From positions 930,001-994,000 of the forward strand of contig JAUDYN010000010.1 of assembly GCA_030407005.1 (NCBI GenBank): 64,000 nucleotides of DNA. The letters are read 5' to 3'. Below the pieces are notes generated by a model. The model was not told the DNA's origin and did not search any database. It saw nothing but the letters and a program-made list of their open reading frames with translations. Positions 7,443-20,677 of this stretch are shown piece after piece; the first letter of the stretch is position 1, and each line of letters begins with the position of its first letter. The stretch comes from Desarmillaria ectypa (taxonomy: Eukaryota > Basidiomycota > Agaricomycetes > Agaricales > Physalacriaceae). The position numbers and the translations under genes were made by a program.

Positions 7443-10400
7443 ATGGCACCCCTTGCGTCGTCAGGAAGCTGCTCTTCTGACTACTTTTCCGAAGACGACC
7501 CTTCGTTTCTCCAGGCGCTAGGAGAAACGGTACTTCCAGGAGACACCGAGCAGAAATCGTCGAACAGCGGTGGGTCAGAGTTTGACGATAATTACGAAGT
7601 GCCGCCGTTGTCGCAGGCTTGCCTAAGGAGTCGATACGTAACATCTTCGGACGACGAGCAGGGAGGCGAAGGAGATAACCCGTTCGAACCCCCGCCGCTT
7701 ACACAGCCTTGTCTGAAACGCAAGTATGACGATGACTCCTTATCTGATATCGACGAAGGCTCAGGACCCTCGACAAAGACCTCGCATAAGAAGCGCCGTC
7801 GCCCCGAGCAGGGCGACGATATGATATATGGACCGTCACATTTTGGAGATTTTGGGGAATACATGCACAGGAAACGAGCAAAGCTGCAGATTCAGAACTC
7901 AGAGTTTGAATCCAATGATGGTGGCATCTTCAAGGGATTGGTGATCTACGTGAGTGACCAAACTGCTACCTACTTCCTTTGCTGAGCGGAAGCTAGATCA
8001 ATGGGTGGACGCAGCCGTCTGTGCAGGAACTCCGGCAATTGATTGTCAAACATGGTGGAGTTTTCCAGCCATATCTTGACAAGAAAGCTATTGTGTATGT
8101 CCATAGTATGATTTTCTGTGCGTCGTAGCTTACTGTCGTCGTAGAACACATGTCTTGACATGTTCTCTTACCCCTGCCAAGCTTCACGAATTCAAGAATA
8201 TGAAGGTTGTACGACCGGACTGGATAGTGAAGAGTGTAGAACAAGGAATTCTCCTTCCTTGGCAAGATTATGTGTTCTCTGCGTCCGAACGATTGGATGG
8301 TACCCAAGGGCCAAAGACAAATCAACAGCTGCTTCAGATGGTCTCGCGGCCTCTTTCTACTTCATCTAAACCTGCGGAAAATACTTCCACGTCCAACCTT
8401 CCCCATTATGCATCCCACACATCCAACTCTCTGGCTGAGCGCGCTATGGCTCAACCAAGATGGCGAAATGCACATACATCCGTCGCATCAGATTTCATCG
8501 AAGGCTACTATAAGAACTCGCGACTTCATCACCTGTCCACCTGGAAAGCAGAACTCAAGAATCTCGTAAAAGAGGCTCAGGAACGTGCAGAAACTGGTAA
8601 CAACGCCACGAGAGTAGGCTTGGAAGAAGATCCTGGGATGACCGGTGGTGTAAGCATGCGGGGCGCCGAGTTTGTCATGAGATCTCCTTCAAAGAAAGGC
8701 AAAGGGAGGGCCGAGCTGGAGGAACGAGTCATCATGCATTGTGATTTTGACTGTTTCTTTGTCTCTGCCGGGTTGATAAACCGCCCACAGCTCCGAGGGA
8801 AACCTGTGGTCGTTTGTCATTCTCAAGGCGAACAAGGCGGTGGTTCTAGCACCAGTGAAATTGCGAGCTGTAGCTATGAAGCGCGGGATTTTGGTATCAA
8901 GAATGGGATGAGCTTACAACAAGCACGCAAACTATGCCCGACGATCATCACAATCCCTTATGAATTTGAACTGTAAGATCAATATACATGTGTGAGTATC
9001 ACTGCTCATTTTTAGCAGGTACAAGCAGTTTTCTTTGCGATTCTACACCGTCTTGATGTCTCATGCTGATGACCTTCAAGCGGTATCAGTGGACGAAGCT
9101 TTGATCGACGTGACGAGCACCGTCAATCGCTTGAGGGCTAAGGCAAAGGGTATAGTTGACCCAGCAAAGGAGCTTGCAGAGACCATTCGCGCTGAAGTGA
9201 AAAAGTCCACTAAATGCGAAATCAGTATCGGGATTTCACACAACATACTGCTCGCCCGACTTGCTACCCGGCAAGCAAAACCCGCAGGATCTTACCACCT
9301 CCTACAAGACGATGTTGCGGAGTTCGTGGCTCCGCTGGATATATCTTCTCTCCACGGATTTGGCTCTTCAGCCAAGCAGAAAGTTGCTGACAAACTTGGC
9401 GTTAGCACCCTAGGTGAATTAGCGACCAAAAGCAAGGTCATGTTATGCGATGTGCTGGGAAAGGGTACCGGGGAAACGCTCTATAATGCCATTCGAGGCG
9501 TGGACGATAGGAAGCTGGAGTCCGACAAGGCCAGGAAATCAGTGTCATGCGAGATCAACTATGGCATCCGATTTGAGAATAACGAACAGGCAGCAACATT
9601 TATCCACCAGATGGCTGTGGAGGTGACGAAGCGGCTTAATGATGCCAAACTGTTGGGTCGTTCAATAACCCTCAAACTGATGAAACGGGACCCCCATGCC
9701 CCTGTAGAACCTCCCAAAGTAGGCTTCATATTCTTACTAGTGAAAATGTTTATCAATGCTTTTCTCAGTTTCTCGGGCATGGCACTTGCGACGTCTTCAA
9801 CAAACAAGGGCCTCTTGCGGACCCGTCCGGTCGTGCGACCAATGATGAGAATGTCATCAGTGACCACGCTTGGCGAATGTTAAAGTCGTTCAACTTCGAT
9901 CCGAAGGAGCTACGCGGAATTGGTATCCAGATTCAGAAGCTCGAGTCGAAGGATACTGTCATCAATCCAGGACAAAAAACTTTACCCTTTCTAGTTGAGA
10001 GCAACCCCAAGAAAGATGTGTCTCGCCCCGTCGAACAGCCACCTTCAGCAGTGGAACCTACAACGCAGGGGATCAGACCCTCCGCCCCATCCTGGGACCT
10101 GCCTTCATTCTCTCAGGTAGACAAGTCGGTTTATGATGCTCTTCCAGAAGACGTCCGAGGCGAGCTGGACCAGGAATACAAGCGCCGTTCTGAGTCTCCA
10201 TTTGTCCCACCGCCGCCCAACCGATATCCTACCGCGTATGTGCCTTTGCTCAGCTCCCGCGCTAAATCTGTCCCAGCGCCTTCATTCTTCCCTCAACTGA
10301 AAAGGATGCCCAACGTCAACGTTAAGCGTATTACCCAACAGCTCGCTTCTCGCAATCGCCCTGTTTACTCTTCCAATAAGAAATCTAGCTTCTTCGGAAA

Positions 10401-11070
10401 GCGTATGGGTATGGGGACGACGGCGAAGTTCCGCATGACGGATGACGATTTGCGGAAGTTCGACATTGACCCAGAGGTGTTTTTCGCGTTGCCGAAAAAT
10501 GTGCAGAGAGAACAGCTAACGAGGGCGAGGCTGTTGAAGCAGGAAGGAGGGATACCTGAAGTCTCTGACGAGCATAAAAGTCTCAGGCCGCGCAAGAGGC
10601 TATATTCACTCGATGGTATTTATCGTGCACCTCCGCCGCAGGCAAAGTATCCGGACGTGCCTGTTTTAAGACAACGCGGAAAAGAGAAGGGTGAAAAACT
10701 CAGTTTCACAGAGGCAGATGATATACAGAACATCATTGAAGCCTGGGTGACGCGGTTCACTAAACGTCCTCCAAACACGAAGGACGTGGAGTTCTTCTCC
10801 AAGTTTTTGGTACGGAGTGTGGACTGTGATACAGTGTCGGGTGTAGGCGTTGAGAAGGCCATCGCGATTGTCAAGTGGTGGCTTGTACTGCTGAGGAGAA
10901 ATTGGCGGGATTTTGAACATGAGACGTTTGAACCTCATGAACATGATTCAGAAGAGACGCGTACTAGGAGGGTTGTAGCAGAAGCGTGGTGGAAGACTTT
11001 CAGGGATGTCAAGGAGGAGATGGATGTTGTCGCGCGAAGGAAATTTGGTGGGAAGTTGTCGTTGAGGTAA
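7443..11070 (+). CDS. REV1: DNA repair protein REV1 (Y-family polymerase)
   Basis: REV1 is a nuclear deoxycytidyl transferase and scaffold for translesion synthesis. Exons: 7443-7949, 7997-8094, 8145-8972, 9019-9718, 9769-11070; all joins keep frame and give ~1144 residues. Domains in order: acidic N-terminus with a KKRRR basic cluster; BRCT (~165-250: GLVIYINGWTQPSVQELRQL ... VRPDWIVKS); polymerase palm/fingers with metal ligands in MHCDFDCFF (~398) and SVDEALID (~500); little finger ending near FNFDPKELRGIGIQI; two ubiquitin-binding motifs (DALPEDVRGELDQEY, FALPKNVQREQL); and a C-terminal helical bundle (from ~1024, DDIQNIIEAWVTRFT) of the type that recruits other translesion polymerases and Rev7. 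All parts of a normal REV1 are present. A telomere-like motif lies ~75 bp upstream. Confidence 0.95.
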
Positions 11071-13752
11071 ACCTGAATTTACTTATATCTAAGTTACGCG
11101 TCGTTTATCATGTTGTACGAGTACTTTTATTCAGAGGTCTACTAAACTTTGTTCCAGTCATTATGTTGTGCTACTCGATAACGATACTGACGGGCACTGA
11201 TACCACGGGCGCGGGCTACTCGACGGGCATAAAAGGCACGCATCGCCAAACGTCCCTTCTCTCCTTCCGTTACCGCATTCCTTGCCCCCATCCGCCATCC
11301 TCGTTGCCGCCTTCGTAGTTGGACCAGCTCTTCACGCACAGACAACCTATATTCGGGCTTCATTGCGTTATTTTTTACCAATGTTCCGAGATTCAAGCTA
11401 AGGCCGCCCTATATTTGGTATCGCTACACGCTTGTCAACGTTAGCAAGTGTTATGGCCCATTTAATTGCGCATCCATAGTCCAGGGGCTCTAGTGAGGTA
11501 CCGTTCTCAGGTTCAAGCGGTGCAAGAGCGCGTTAAGCGAAGAGATACGTCAGATCCCTTACAAAGTCGAGAACATACATGGAATAATGATGCCTCCGCA
11601 GAGAGGTGGTCCGGTGCCTTAATGCCAAGTGTGAAAGTAGGGGATTGAGAGGAGCGAATTTTGGATGTCGGACGGGTTTTCCAGTACGTACTAATGGAGG
11701 ACAGTAGACCATGACCTTGGTATATTCGACCTTTCTTCGGGAAAACTCTGGCGAGATAGCGACAAAATCAGAAAAGCTCCAAAGTTGCCGCTACCTTCCG
11801 TCATGTTTCGCATGATCCTTGACACCTATTCAGTATTCACAGCAACCTCAGGTCATAAAAAACTACTTCGGTTCAACGGTTTTTTTCCAACACATCAAGG
11901 ATCCAGTAGTGGCTACACAGAACTATCAGTCGGGTATTAGGCATTGAGTGAACCACGAATTTACGCTACTGTCACCTGACGGAGTAGAACGTGGAGCTAC
12001 TTTGTAACGGCTTCGCAGCCTTGGGGATGGGGAGGGAGCCGTAAGGTCAGCTGCAGGAGAAGGAAGGTTTGGTTTTGCTGCTGGGAATGATATCAACTTC
12101 AAGGACAGATGGTTTCCCGAGCAACTGTCCCCTCATGTGTATAAATACACCTTTGTGCGCGGTTGAGTACGAGAATCGGACCACGAAACGAGGGTTAAAT
12201 GCGTATTTAGGGCACTGACCTTGTTGTCAAACTCATAGATCATCAGGTATGCATAGTAATGCCACCAATCATACATTACATGAGCATTGAGACAGATACT
12301 GATGCGAGAGCATACCACATCCATTAGAACCAGAATAGATAGGTGATCCGTGACCAAAGGAGATGTCGAGTACATGAGCCGTAAGCACTGGGACGCATGA
12401 TTTGGGGAGGGTGGCAAAATCGCTTCGTGTCCCCAGTGGTAGGATAATTCGGGAGAGATAGTTTTGCAGAAGAGAAGGAAAGAACTAGATCAAGAAGGAG
12501 ATGCTGCGGACATCTTGATTGCAAGCCAGAACGACAAAGATCTTGAACTTATTTAGAGTAGCGAAAACGGGCTCTCAAGTTACCAACGCAAAGTCGAACA
12601 CAGCCAGTTCCAAGGCGGGTTTTCAAGTCAAGTGACCTCAAAAACAGGAGCGCAGCGTCCTACTTTAGCCGCGGGGAGACCGGTGAGGTTGCATGTGGGT
12701 ATCGGCTAGATTGGTGATCACAGTCTCTTTCATTCATTAAGTAATAATCGATGGCCCATAGACTCCATATGGACGCCACGAAAGTACTGACAGTTTGCCA
12801 CAAAGCATTTCTGATCAACCCAGCCAATCATTAATGATTGATCACCCGTATACCCTGTGTTCTGGTTCAGGTACAAGTGCGGGTGCGAGGTTGCGTATTT
12901 ACTCAATTCAACGCTTAGGAGTCTAGGCGATCCGACACTCGTAAACGGTCGCCAAAGGTTTCCAAGGGCCAACATTCGGAGCCTACAGTCGATGGGTATT
13001 ACTTGATCGTACCTTTTCCATGCGTTCAGGACAGTCTAAACTTGTACTTGTCATTTCGTACGGTCCACAGAAGAAGTAACCATGATGATTTAGTTTCTGA
13101 GCGTCAGTATTTGTTGTCCACTTCAACTCCGTTTTCTCTCAAGAAATAATCTGACAGGGCTATGGAGACTGGGCCAGAGTTTGAAGTTCGTTGGACACAT
13201 ACCTGAAAGACAATCCGTGACCACTGTCAAGAGATAAGGAGTCATTTAAATAGGACTAGACTAGCGTTAAGGCTGTCCGACCTCGGAGGGGCATATGTCC
13301 TGCGGTGTGCGGTGATTCCGGCTCCGCTGCGATATCATGTATGAGTGATTGAGTGTATCCCTATTCTCATGCATACGAGGCTGGAATAGCCCATATTAAA
13401 ACCTGCCGATAATCTTCATACTTAGTACCAAGTGGGTTCATCAGGACTGCGTGATATCGGTGTACGTTGCTGGGAAAGTGCGAAGATCGACGTCGTGCGA
13501 ACAAGCGAGGTCGACGGTAAAAAAAAAAAAATCTCCCCGTATGCGTCGTAGAAGCTGAGAAGGAAATATTTTAATTGATGCGGAGCGGGTAATCACCGAC
13601 AGCCGGATACAAATCGGAACCATGTGGACCGTATGGACCTCTTCAAAAGCTAGTAAAAAAGTGATGTGGTCCTTATCGCTCCTTTTAATATTTCATCTGT
13701 GCCTCCTTCGGCGGTAAATTCACCTTCCTTTCTACCCTATCCTTTATCCAGG
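11071..13752. other. 2.7-kb gene-free stretch
   Basis: No gene recognised. The only coding-like item is a 73-residue, very Arg-rich frame on the minus strand (ATG at 11363, end 11142) with no family I know; its basic composition alone is not evidence. A run of 12-13 A lies near 13518-13530. The end of the stretch is the AzgA promoter. The region may hold decayed sequence I cannot identify. Confidence 0.4.
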
Positions 13753-16326
13753 ATGGTTCACTTCTTGGACCTCCTCAACGCCCAGGCAAGTTTGTTGCTC
13801 CACTGCTATATTTCAAAATTCACTGTTGCCTAGGTCGCGGATTCATTCGTTGGACGATGGTTCAAGCTAGAGGGATCAGGACATCCCAAAGAACGTGTTG
13901 GTTCACGATTTACAGTATGTTTTCATGCTCTTATATTTCTTTGTGCGACTTTAATATACATACTTTACAGACTGAGATCCGAGCAGGTCTAACAACATGG
14001 GTACGCTGCACCATTCAGTCCCGCCGATGATTTTCAGCACTCACTGCGTGTCTGTCAGGCCGCTATGGCTTACATCGTGCGTTTTTCCGATGATGTTACC
14101 TCCGCCGTCGCTAAGGATATGTTCCATCAACCATTCCAGATTTCCGTAAATGCTTCCATACTGTCAGACTCTGGGGGAACCTGCGAATGTGCCACCTCCG
14201 ACCTCTGTGTTAACGACGCAGCCTATACCACCTGTGTTAACGAGGTTCGGAATGACTTGATTACCTCGACGGCGGCCATTGCTGCGTTGTCTTCGTTCCT
14301 CATGGGTCTTCTGGCCAACCTTCCCGTCGGAATGGCGCCTGGACTGGGTTTGAACGCATACGTACGCCTGTCTCGGTGATCTTGCTATGGTTTCCTCGGC
14401 TTAACTTCTCCGACCAGTTTACATACTCGGTTGTGGGATTCCATGGTTCCGGAATAATATCGTACAGAGAGGCCCTGGCCGCGGTTTTTCTGGAAGGGTG
14501 AGTACACTTGGAATGGTTTCACTCGTGCGCTTGTTGACATCTGGAAGGTGGATTTTCTTCATCCTTTCCATTCTGGGTTTGCGGCAATGGTTGGTACGAA
14601 TCATGCCTCAATCATTGGTCCTCGCCGTTGGCGCTGGTATCGGTCTATTCATTGCGTACGTTTCATTTTCCCCGCTTGTCGAAGTGCTGTATATTGATGT
14701 GTCATTATTGCATCTGTCTAGCTTTATTGGACTGAGTTAGTGTCGTGTGTGATGTGGTATGGGCGGCCGTGCTAATCAGATCAATATAGGTTCTTCCGGA
14801 CTGTTCGTCATCGGCGGTGACACCACCAACTTCGTCGGCTTGGGCGGGTGTAAGCCGGAAAATTTTGTCGAAGGCATGGACAATTACTGTGCGAACGGCG
14901 TGTTGCAGAGCCCTACCATGTGGTTGGGTATCTTCCTCGGGGGGTGCGTGCTCCTGTTCGCTTCAAATGTGCATCATCATTTAGCATGTGGTTTTTGGCA
15001 GAATTTTCACGGTGTTGCTCATGATGTATCGTATTCGTGGAGCGATTCTTATCGGGATCTTCCTGGTCTCAATCATTTCTTGGCCAAGGCCTACCGCTGT
15101 CACTTATTTCCCGCACACGGATTCCGGGGACCAGCTTTTTGATTATTTTAAGAAAGTTGTTACATTCCACAGGCTGGAAAAGATCGGTAACGCCATTGAT
15201 GTAAGTTTCACTTGGGTTTTTCTTAACGCGGCAAGGCTAATAAGAATTCCAACAGTACAACTACGGGTACGAGTAATTTTGGTATATCGTAAGTAGGTGA
15301 CTAATGAATTTTGGATCTACAGGAATGGTCAAGTTTGGTATGCACTCATTACCTTCCTTTATGTCGATATCCTAGGTACGTTCTCTCCATTCACTTGTGG
15401 TTTCTTTATTGACGCGACGCGACACGACTAGACACGACTGGTACACTGTACTCCATGGCCAAGTTTGCCGGTCTGCGTGATCCCGTCACTCTTGACTTTG
15501 AGGGTTCAACTATCGCATACTGCGTGGATGCGTTCTCCATCAGCATGGGGGCTCTCATGGGTACTAGTCCGGTTACAGCGTACATTGAGAGTGCGACCGG
15601 TATCAGTGGTATGTATCTAACCGCGCTTGCAGATAAATCAGGCTCTGATGCTGTTGCGTAGAGGGTGGGAAGACTGGCCTCACTGCCATCACGACGGGTC
15701 TAGCATTCTTCGTATCCGTGTTCTTTGCACCGATCTTCGCGTCTATTCCTGGATGGGCGACAGGAGGCGCGCTTGTGATTGTTGGGTCACTGATGATTCG
15801 AAAGTGGGTACCTCAGATGCTTACGGAGTGGAGGGTAACCGATTCTTTTCAGTGTTCGTGAAATTAATTGGGACTACATTGGCGATGCCGTCCCTGCATT
15901 CCTTACGCTGTTGATCATACCTTTGTCATACAAGTGCGTCTAGTCTCTTTGCTATGTCTCTCTTACTGAGCTTCTCCTAGTATTGCGTATGGAGTTATCG
16001 CTGGCGTGTGTTCGTACCTCCTCCTTAACGGGATCCCGTGGATCATTGGCAAACTTACCGGCGGACGTATTCTTCCACCAACTATCGATGCTGCCGAGGA
16101 GTGGGTTATCCCACCCGGCGGAATTCTCCCGCCTTGGATGTGCGTCATCTCCCCCTACCTGATATTTTTCTTTGAACTAACAACGTTGGGTAGGCGTAAA
16201 CTGATTGGCAAACCCCTGGTGATAGACGAACTTGCGATGGAGGAGAGGCGTGCCCGATCGTCCGTGGATACCGCATCGCAAGACCATGTTGTCGCGTCGA
16301 TCAAGGCCAGTGTGGATGAGAAGTGA
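13753..16326 (+). CDS. azgA: AzgA-type purine permease
   Basis: A plasma-membrane H+ symporter for hypoxanthine, adenine and guanine by family. Seventeen exons join into ~564 residues: 13753-13785, 13834-13914, 13971-14000, 14059-14076, 14140-14361, 14418-14497, 14548-14655, 14722-14735, 14790-14943, 15002-15200, 15256-15266, 15323-15375, 15432-15608, 15662-15803, 15853-15933, 15981-16139, 16194-16326. Family motifs: [128 protein letters not shown]. Oddities: the first intron has a GC donor (CAG/gcaagt), forced by phase, and exons 8 and 11 are only 14 and 11 nt. No stop or frame break remains after splicing. Confidence 0.93.
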
Positions 16327-16607
16327 AAATGTTGATAGTATCTACGTTGTTTATATTGTTTCAGTTATTTTTTCGTTGTTTCTATATATTTTATCTGTGT
16401 AGTAAACTGCTATACCATCCAGCTGTCAAATGTACCTCTTTGTAGAACACTGCTTTTCCACGTTAAAGTATGTCTTGAAGATAAGAAAACGACATTCCGA
16501 TGGCGCGTCAGCGTACTTGTAAGGAATGAAAGCAGTCTGATTAGTGACGCCATCGTCAAATCTGATATGTGAAGTCTGGTGACGCGTCGGCTCACCGTAC
16601 AACGGCC

Positions 16608-17081
16608 ATGACAATCACAGAATTCGCAGAACTGCAGTTTCAATCAGCCACTTTTCTTTCCCAGCCCTCCTTGCGCGATCTCCTTCTGCGTCTACGTACA
16701 GACCAAGGCGCTTGGTCTGGGTTTCCCGTGTATTTCTACATGAAGGACTCGGAAAAAGTACTATACTTGATCTCTGGATGGCAAAACGTTCCGGCGCACG
16801 AAGAGTGGATCGCAAGCGACGAGAATCAGACACTTTTAAAGCTGTTTAAGCCCCATGTTCAGATCACAGATTTTGTGCATCTGGATGTAGAATTTGGAGG
16901 TATTTTGAGTGCCGGGGAGCAGAGGCTGAGGTTTTGGAAAAACGAAGGTGTAGCAATCGATGAGAAGCAATGGGAAGTCGATGGAAATGACGTTGAAGGG
17001 AATGGAAAGAAATATTGCTTTTCTCACGTCGGGTCAGATGAGTTAAGCGAAGGGGAAATTATTCAGAGGGTCTCATTGTAG
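16608..17081 (+). CDS. Dimeric alpha/beta-barrel (ABM-like) protein
   Basis: An intronless gene of 157 residues. It begins MTITEFAELQF, with strand-helix spacing and later motifs (FYMKDSEKVLYLISGW, HEEWIASDENQTLL, VQITDFVHLDVE) that resemble the fungal proteins of the dimeric alpha/beta-barrel superfamily (antibiotic-biosynthesis-monooxygenase-like). Such proteins dimerise and include small monooxygenases, but many fungal members have no known reaction. The C-terminal 50 residues are polar. I chose the ATG at 16608 because the family match begins there; an upstream extension in frame has no such match. Confidence 0.65.
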   Translation: MTITEFAELQFQSATFLSQPSLRDLLLRLRTDQGAWSGFPVYFYMKDSEKVLYLISGWQNVPAHEEWIASDENQTLLKLFKPHVQITDFVHLDVEFGGILSAGEQRLRFWKNEGVAIDEKQWEVDGNDVEGNGKKYCFSHVGSDELSEGEIIQRVSL

Positions 17082-17216
17082 ATATAGAAGCAACATTCGA
17101 AAGTCTGATCACTAGAAACGAAGTACATATTACAGACACAATACGCTTTATACTTGAAAGGACTACATATATTTCGACAACCTTCCGTAACAAGAAATGT
17201 TTGATTAGTCCGACGA

Positions 17217-18158
17217 TCAAGCCAACGCAAGACCCATAATCATCATAACGCCCGCCCACAATCCAGACGCACTGAGACTTAGCGCTGCACCAGACGCTCC
17301 TGCTCCTGCTGCACTGCCTGATGGACTAGTGCTACTGCTAGGTCTAGCTCCAGTTGCCGTCGCCGTAGCACTCGCTGCCGGCGAACCAAAGAGCGATGCC
17401 CCACTAGGGATGGGTCCGGGGATGGCAGACGCGGAGGCCCCTTGCCCTACCAGTGCACCGACCTCTTGCTATAATACCAAAGACGTCAATGATATAGCGA
17501 ACGGAATGGGAAGTAGTAGACATACGCCTGGCGACCCAGAGAACGCCTTCGCACTACTGAGGAACGCATCAAACGTCGCGTTGCCCGACATAGGTGCATT
17601 GATGGCTCCAATCATCCCCACTTTGCAATGCGGGCTCGGCACGAGCTGTTTGCAGTAGAACCAGATGGCTGGGTCGATCGTCAATCAGCTTAAGAGCACG
17701 CGTGGGGAAAAAACATTCGCTTACGAGTAGAGGCATTCGTGACAGTGAGGTTCCATTGCGGAGCCGGCGAAACTCCCTCACCTGAGATAAAAACCCAGCC
17801 AGAATCAAAGCCCCCACTCAGCGGAGTGCATGGGTTTGCCAAACTGGACTGGGTGATCGAGTGGTTGCCTGGGCTAATTTAATTGATTAATTGTTAGCCA
17901 AGCGTGGGTACAGAATGAGAGACAAGATACTGACGCCCCGGAAAAGTTGAAGGTAATGACTTCTCCTTCAGTGGCAGTGATGTTGGGCGGGACGAATTGG
18001 AAGATGCCGCCAGTTTCGCTCGCAGTGCCGCCGACTTGTATGACCTGCTGGATGTCCCGTGTCAGTGCTACGAAAGAGAACGATAGACGGTATACCGTAT
18101 TTTGAGCCCCGGCGAGAAGAGGCACAGCTAGTGCGACGAGGATTATAAAGCAATGCAT
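17217..18158 (-). CDS. Secreted GPI-type cupredoxin
   Basis: Five exons inferred: 18158-18096, 18044-17935, 17873-17725, 17668-17526, 17468-17217 (~238 residues). A signal peptide (MHCFIILVALAVPLLAGA) is followed by a cupredoxin fold: VIQVGGTASETGGIFQFVPP, EGEVITFNFSGAPGNHSITQ, NPCTPLSGGFDSGWV, then PIWFYCKQLVPSPHC followed by KVGMIGAI. The His of GNHS, the Cys of FYC, the His of SPH and the Met of VGM are the expected type 1 copper ligands. A Ser/Ala/Gly/Thr-rich linker and a hydrophobic end (LWAGVMMIMGLALA) suggest a GPI anchor. These extracellular cupredoxins are common in mushrooms; their function is not settled. All joins keep frame. Confidence 0.82.
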
Positions 18159-18632
18159 TGCTCTCAGGGGAGTGAGGCGTGCTTAGTGTCTCCAGGCAAA
18201 AATACCTCATTATAAGACCAACCCTACTGAATGCTGAGCCAATTACGCGAGTATCGTCGATGTTGCGGCGCTAGAAGTAGGCTGAAAGGTCAGAAGTCAC
18301 GGCGTTCTCATGAAAAAGGAGTTTGGACTCACACGACGGTCAAAGATGTTTACTGCATATGACCATACCCGCAACAAACATCCCACATTTGAACGCGGCA
18401 GTTTGCAGTGTGAATGACTGGTACTGCGGTCTGAGTCAGTAATAGCTTGGATCGAAAGTACCTGTGGTTCTGGTGACTCAGGAGAGCTGGTAGTCAGAAC
18501 TGAATACCATAGTTCTGGTGATTCGAAGCAGGTATCGGCGTACTCGGACAGGAAATCGTCACATTGCTCTTAGGCACGTAAATGAAGCCCATTTATACGT
18601 CCGTATCAAGTTCTCTGCATGTTTCACTACCT
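18159..18632. other. Intergenic, no gene recognised
   Basis: The upstream region of the cupredoxin gene and the downstream region of the F-box-like gene, both on the minus strand. I see no further coding or RNA signal. Confidence 0.4.
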
Positions 18633-19898
18633 CTATGAGGTCTTAAACCACATCTTCCCTTCTGGCAATATAATCGTCTTCAGCGATGGGCAGTGCAGGT
18701 GCCATTGAGTAGCGATCTTGTGCTCGTATTTCGCAGATCCATTCAATGGGACCTGTGCCATGAATGTCAAATACTGAAATGAACCAATGAGCTCGATTAA
18801 AACATCAAATACCGCGTTCCTGACCTCAAGTTGCTTGAATGCTCTCAAAACTGGTGATATCCCATCTAGAATTCTCTGCATCAGATCATGTGATGATCAG
18901 CACGAGTGTGGCGAAGGAAAAAAAACAGTGCCGACCTCTGAATAATCTCCCCTCAAAAGGAGGACATGTAGCGCCTTTAACTGTGGGAACCGCTTCGCCA
19001 CCTCCGCGAACAGATACCCAGGTGCTTCGGCATCAAAGCTCATCAAGCTCAGCCTCTCTATCGCCACCGACGTTGTCATGAGCGCATCCAACGTCTCAAG
19101 AACCGAGTCTGGATAGACAGGCACCGAACACGTCCTCACAGGCCGTCCACGGAGAAACAACGACAGCAACTCGGGGGTTGCGTGAATGGCGCGTAATGAT
19201 GCAAGTTTGGGGACCGCCGCTGCATCCAGCTGGTTGAAACCGATAGCTAGCTGAGGCCTGAACATGCCACCGTCGAATGCGGCAAGAGAAAGACCGTCGA
19301 GACCGTGGAGTGTTAAGGTCGTGAGCGCCGGCTGGCACTCGATGAACCGCGCAAGTTTGGCTTGCCATGAATACGACGAGCAAAACTCATTCAGACGAAA
19401 GGTGCAGTCGTCGATGATCCAGGGAGGTCTGCGGGGAAGCTCAAGGGTTAGAGCGCTGAGGTTGGTGAGATTGCGCAAAGCTCTTTGGGCGAGGGCGTAA
19501 AAGTTCGATGTGGGGGATTTCAAATCGGCCCAGTCGACTTTGAATGAGCGTATTAAAGACGCTAAGGATTTGTTATTTGCGATGGTACGAAGACAGCAGA
19601 TTGATTCGATGGGCTTCTTAAGGGTGATGGTAGGGTACAAGACACGAGTTGCGATAGAATGAAAGGACTTGTTGCCAAGAGCCACCGCTGGAAGTTCAGA
19701 TCGCTCCAAGTAGTGAAAAATCAAGTCGTATATCTCTGAAGGTAAGATCACTGGTCGTCTTGTTTTTCCGCTAGTGCTCTCAACAGCAGTAGCCTTAGAG
19801 GGCTCGGGGAGTGTATACACCTATATTATATTATTATTTGCGTCCATGAATTCAACCATATACGTAAAACGCACCCGAATTGCGTTAAAATTCGTCAT
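18633..19898 (-). CDS. F-box-like / leucine-rich repeat protein
   Basis: Inferred exons: 19898-19875, 19820-18936, 18875-18825, 18773-18633. An N-terminal LPSEIYDLIFHYLERSELPA looks like an F-box, which would link to Skp1 in an SCF ubiquitin ligase. Irregular leucine-rich segments follow (TNLSALTLELPRRP, QPALTTLTLHGLDGLSL, FPQLKALHVLLLRG, CPSLKTIILPEG). The main frame has no ATG at its start; an AG acceptor sits at 19821-19822, so I add a short first exon, MTNFNAIR. An in-frame ATG further up at 20066 would add 56 residues. The 51-nt segment 18774-18824 can be an in-frame intron; removing it restores LEYLTF. Such fungal F-box proteins are numerous and of unknown target. Confidence 0.65.
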
Positions 19899-20677
19899 TG
19901 AAGGCAGTCCTAGTCTCCTGAACGAGATGGCAGGAAGATAGGTTGACAAGATAAGCGGTGAAAATGTTTCGCATTGAGTGATGCAGCGGTGGAAATGGTT
20001 GGCAGCAGTTGTGATGCCGATATGCAGTTCGAACAGTTCCTGTTCGATACTAGGAATACTGTCCATGATCTTCGCTGAGAAAGCTGAGGTGGTGGAGCGC
20101 CGTGCTGGCGCCGTGGGAGTTAGGAGTGAAGCCGGCTATTACGGTCCGGGTCCGTATTTTGTTAGGAGGCAACTTGCGAAGAAAGTTCCCATTGCTGCGA
20201 TTAGCTCGACAATGACTTGTACGTGGCCGGAAGTAATAATGCTGATGTAGAATGGTCTTGAAAATCTACATACGGTGTCTCCGCAAAAATCGTATTATGG
20301 CTGGACATTTGCAAAAGCACATCGTTTTCAGCCTTTTTTTTTCTACTGAAATTATAGCATATTAACCGATCTCTGCTACAGGACTGATTGCACTGTTATC
20401 TTGCCATATCGCATAAAACATATACCGGTAGCTGGACAAGGTTGGCGAAAAGAACCGATTTTGTAGAACGTCCTCCAGTGTGAAATGTGCCTTGAGCTTG
20501 AATGAAGACATTCTTTGCGGTCGAAGCCCCACTTTCGGTGGTTGTAAACTTGGATACCAACTTACAGCGTGGCTGGGTCTCTGCTCTCCAAAAGCTCTCC
20601 GCCATCGCTTGGCCATGTGCAGTCCAAGAATGACGTATTAAGCATATATAACAGGAGATCTAATTAGTATCGTGCTC
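19899..20677. other. Intergenic, no confident gene
   Basis: The start at 20066 of a possible longer N-terminus of the F-box-like protein lies here. The rest, up to the end of ERG25, has only short frames without a recognisable motif. Confidence 0.35.

Noticed and set aside
11142..11363. 73-residue Arg-rich minus-strand frame
   Set aside because: No family recognised and no splice partners; a strong Arg bias alone does not make a gene. Kept only as a remark in the gap entry.
11500..11525. T-arm-like GGTTCAAGCGG
   Set aside because: No cloverleaf can be built from the flanks.
19899..20066. Longer N-terminus MDSIPSIEQEL for the F-box-like protein
   Set aside because: It stays open, but adds 56 residues with no similarity to the short N-termini usual for these proteins; the nearer ATG at 19898 suffices.
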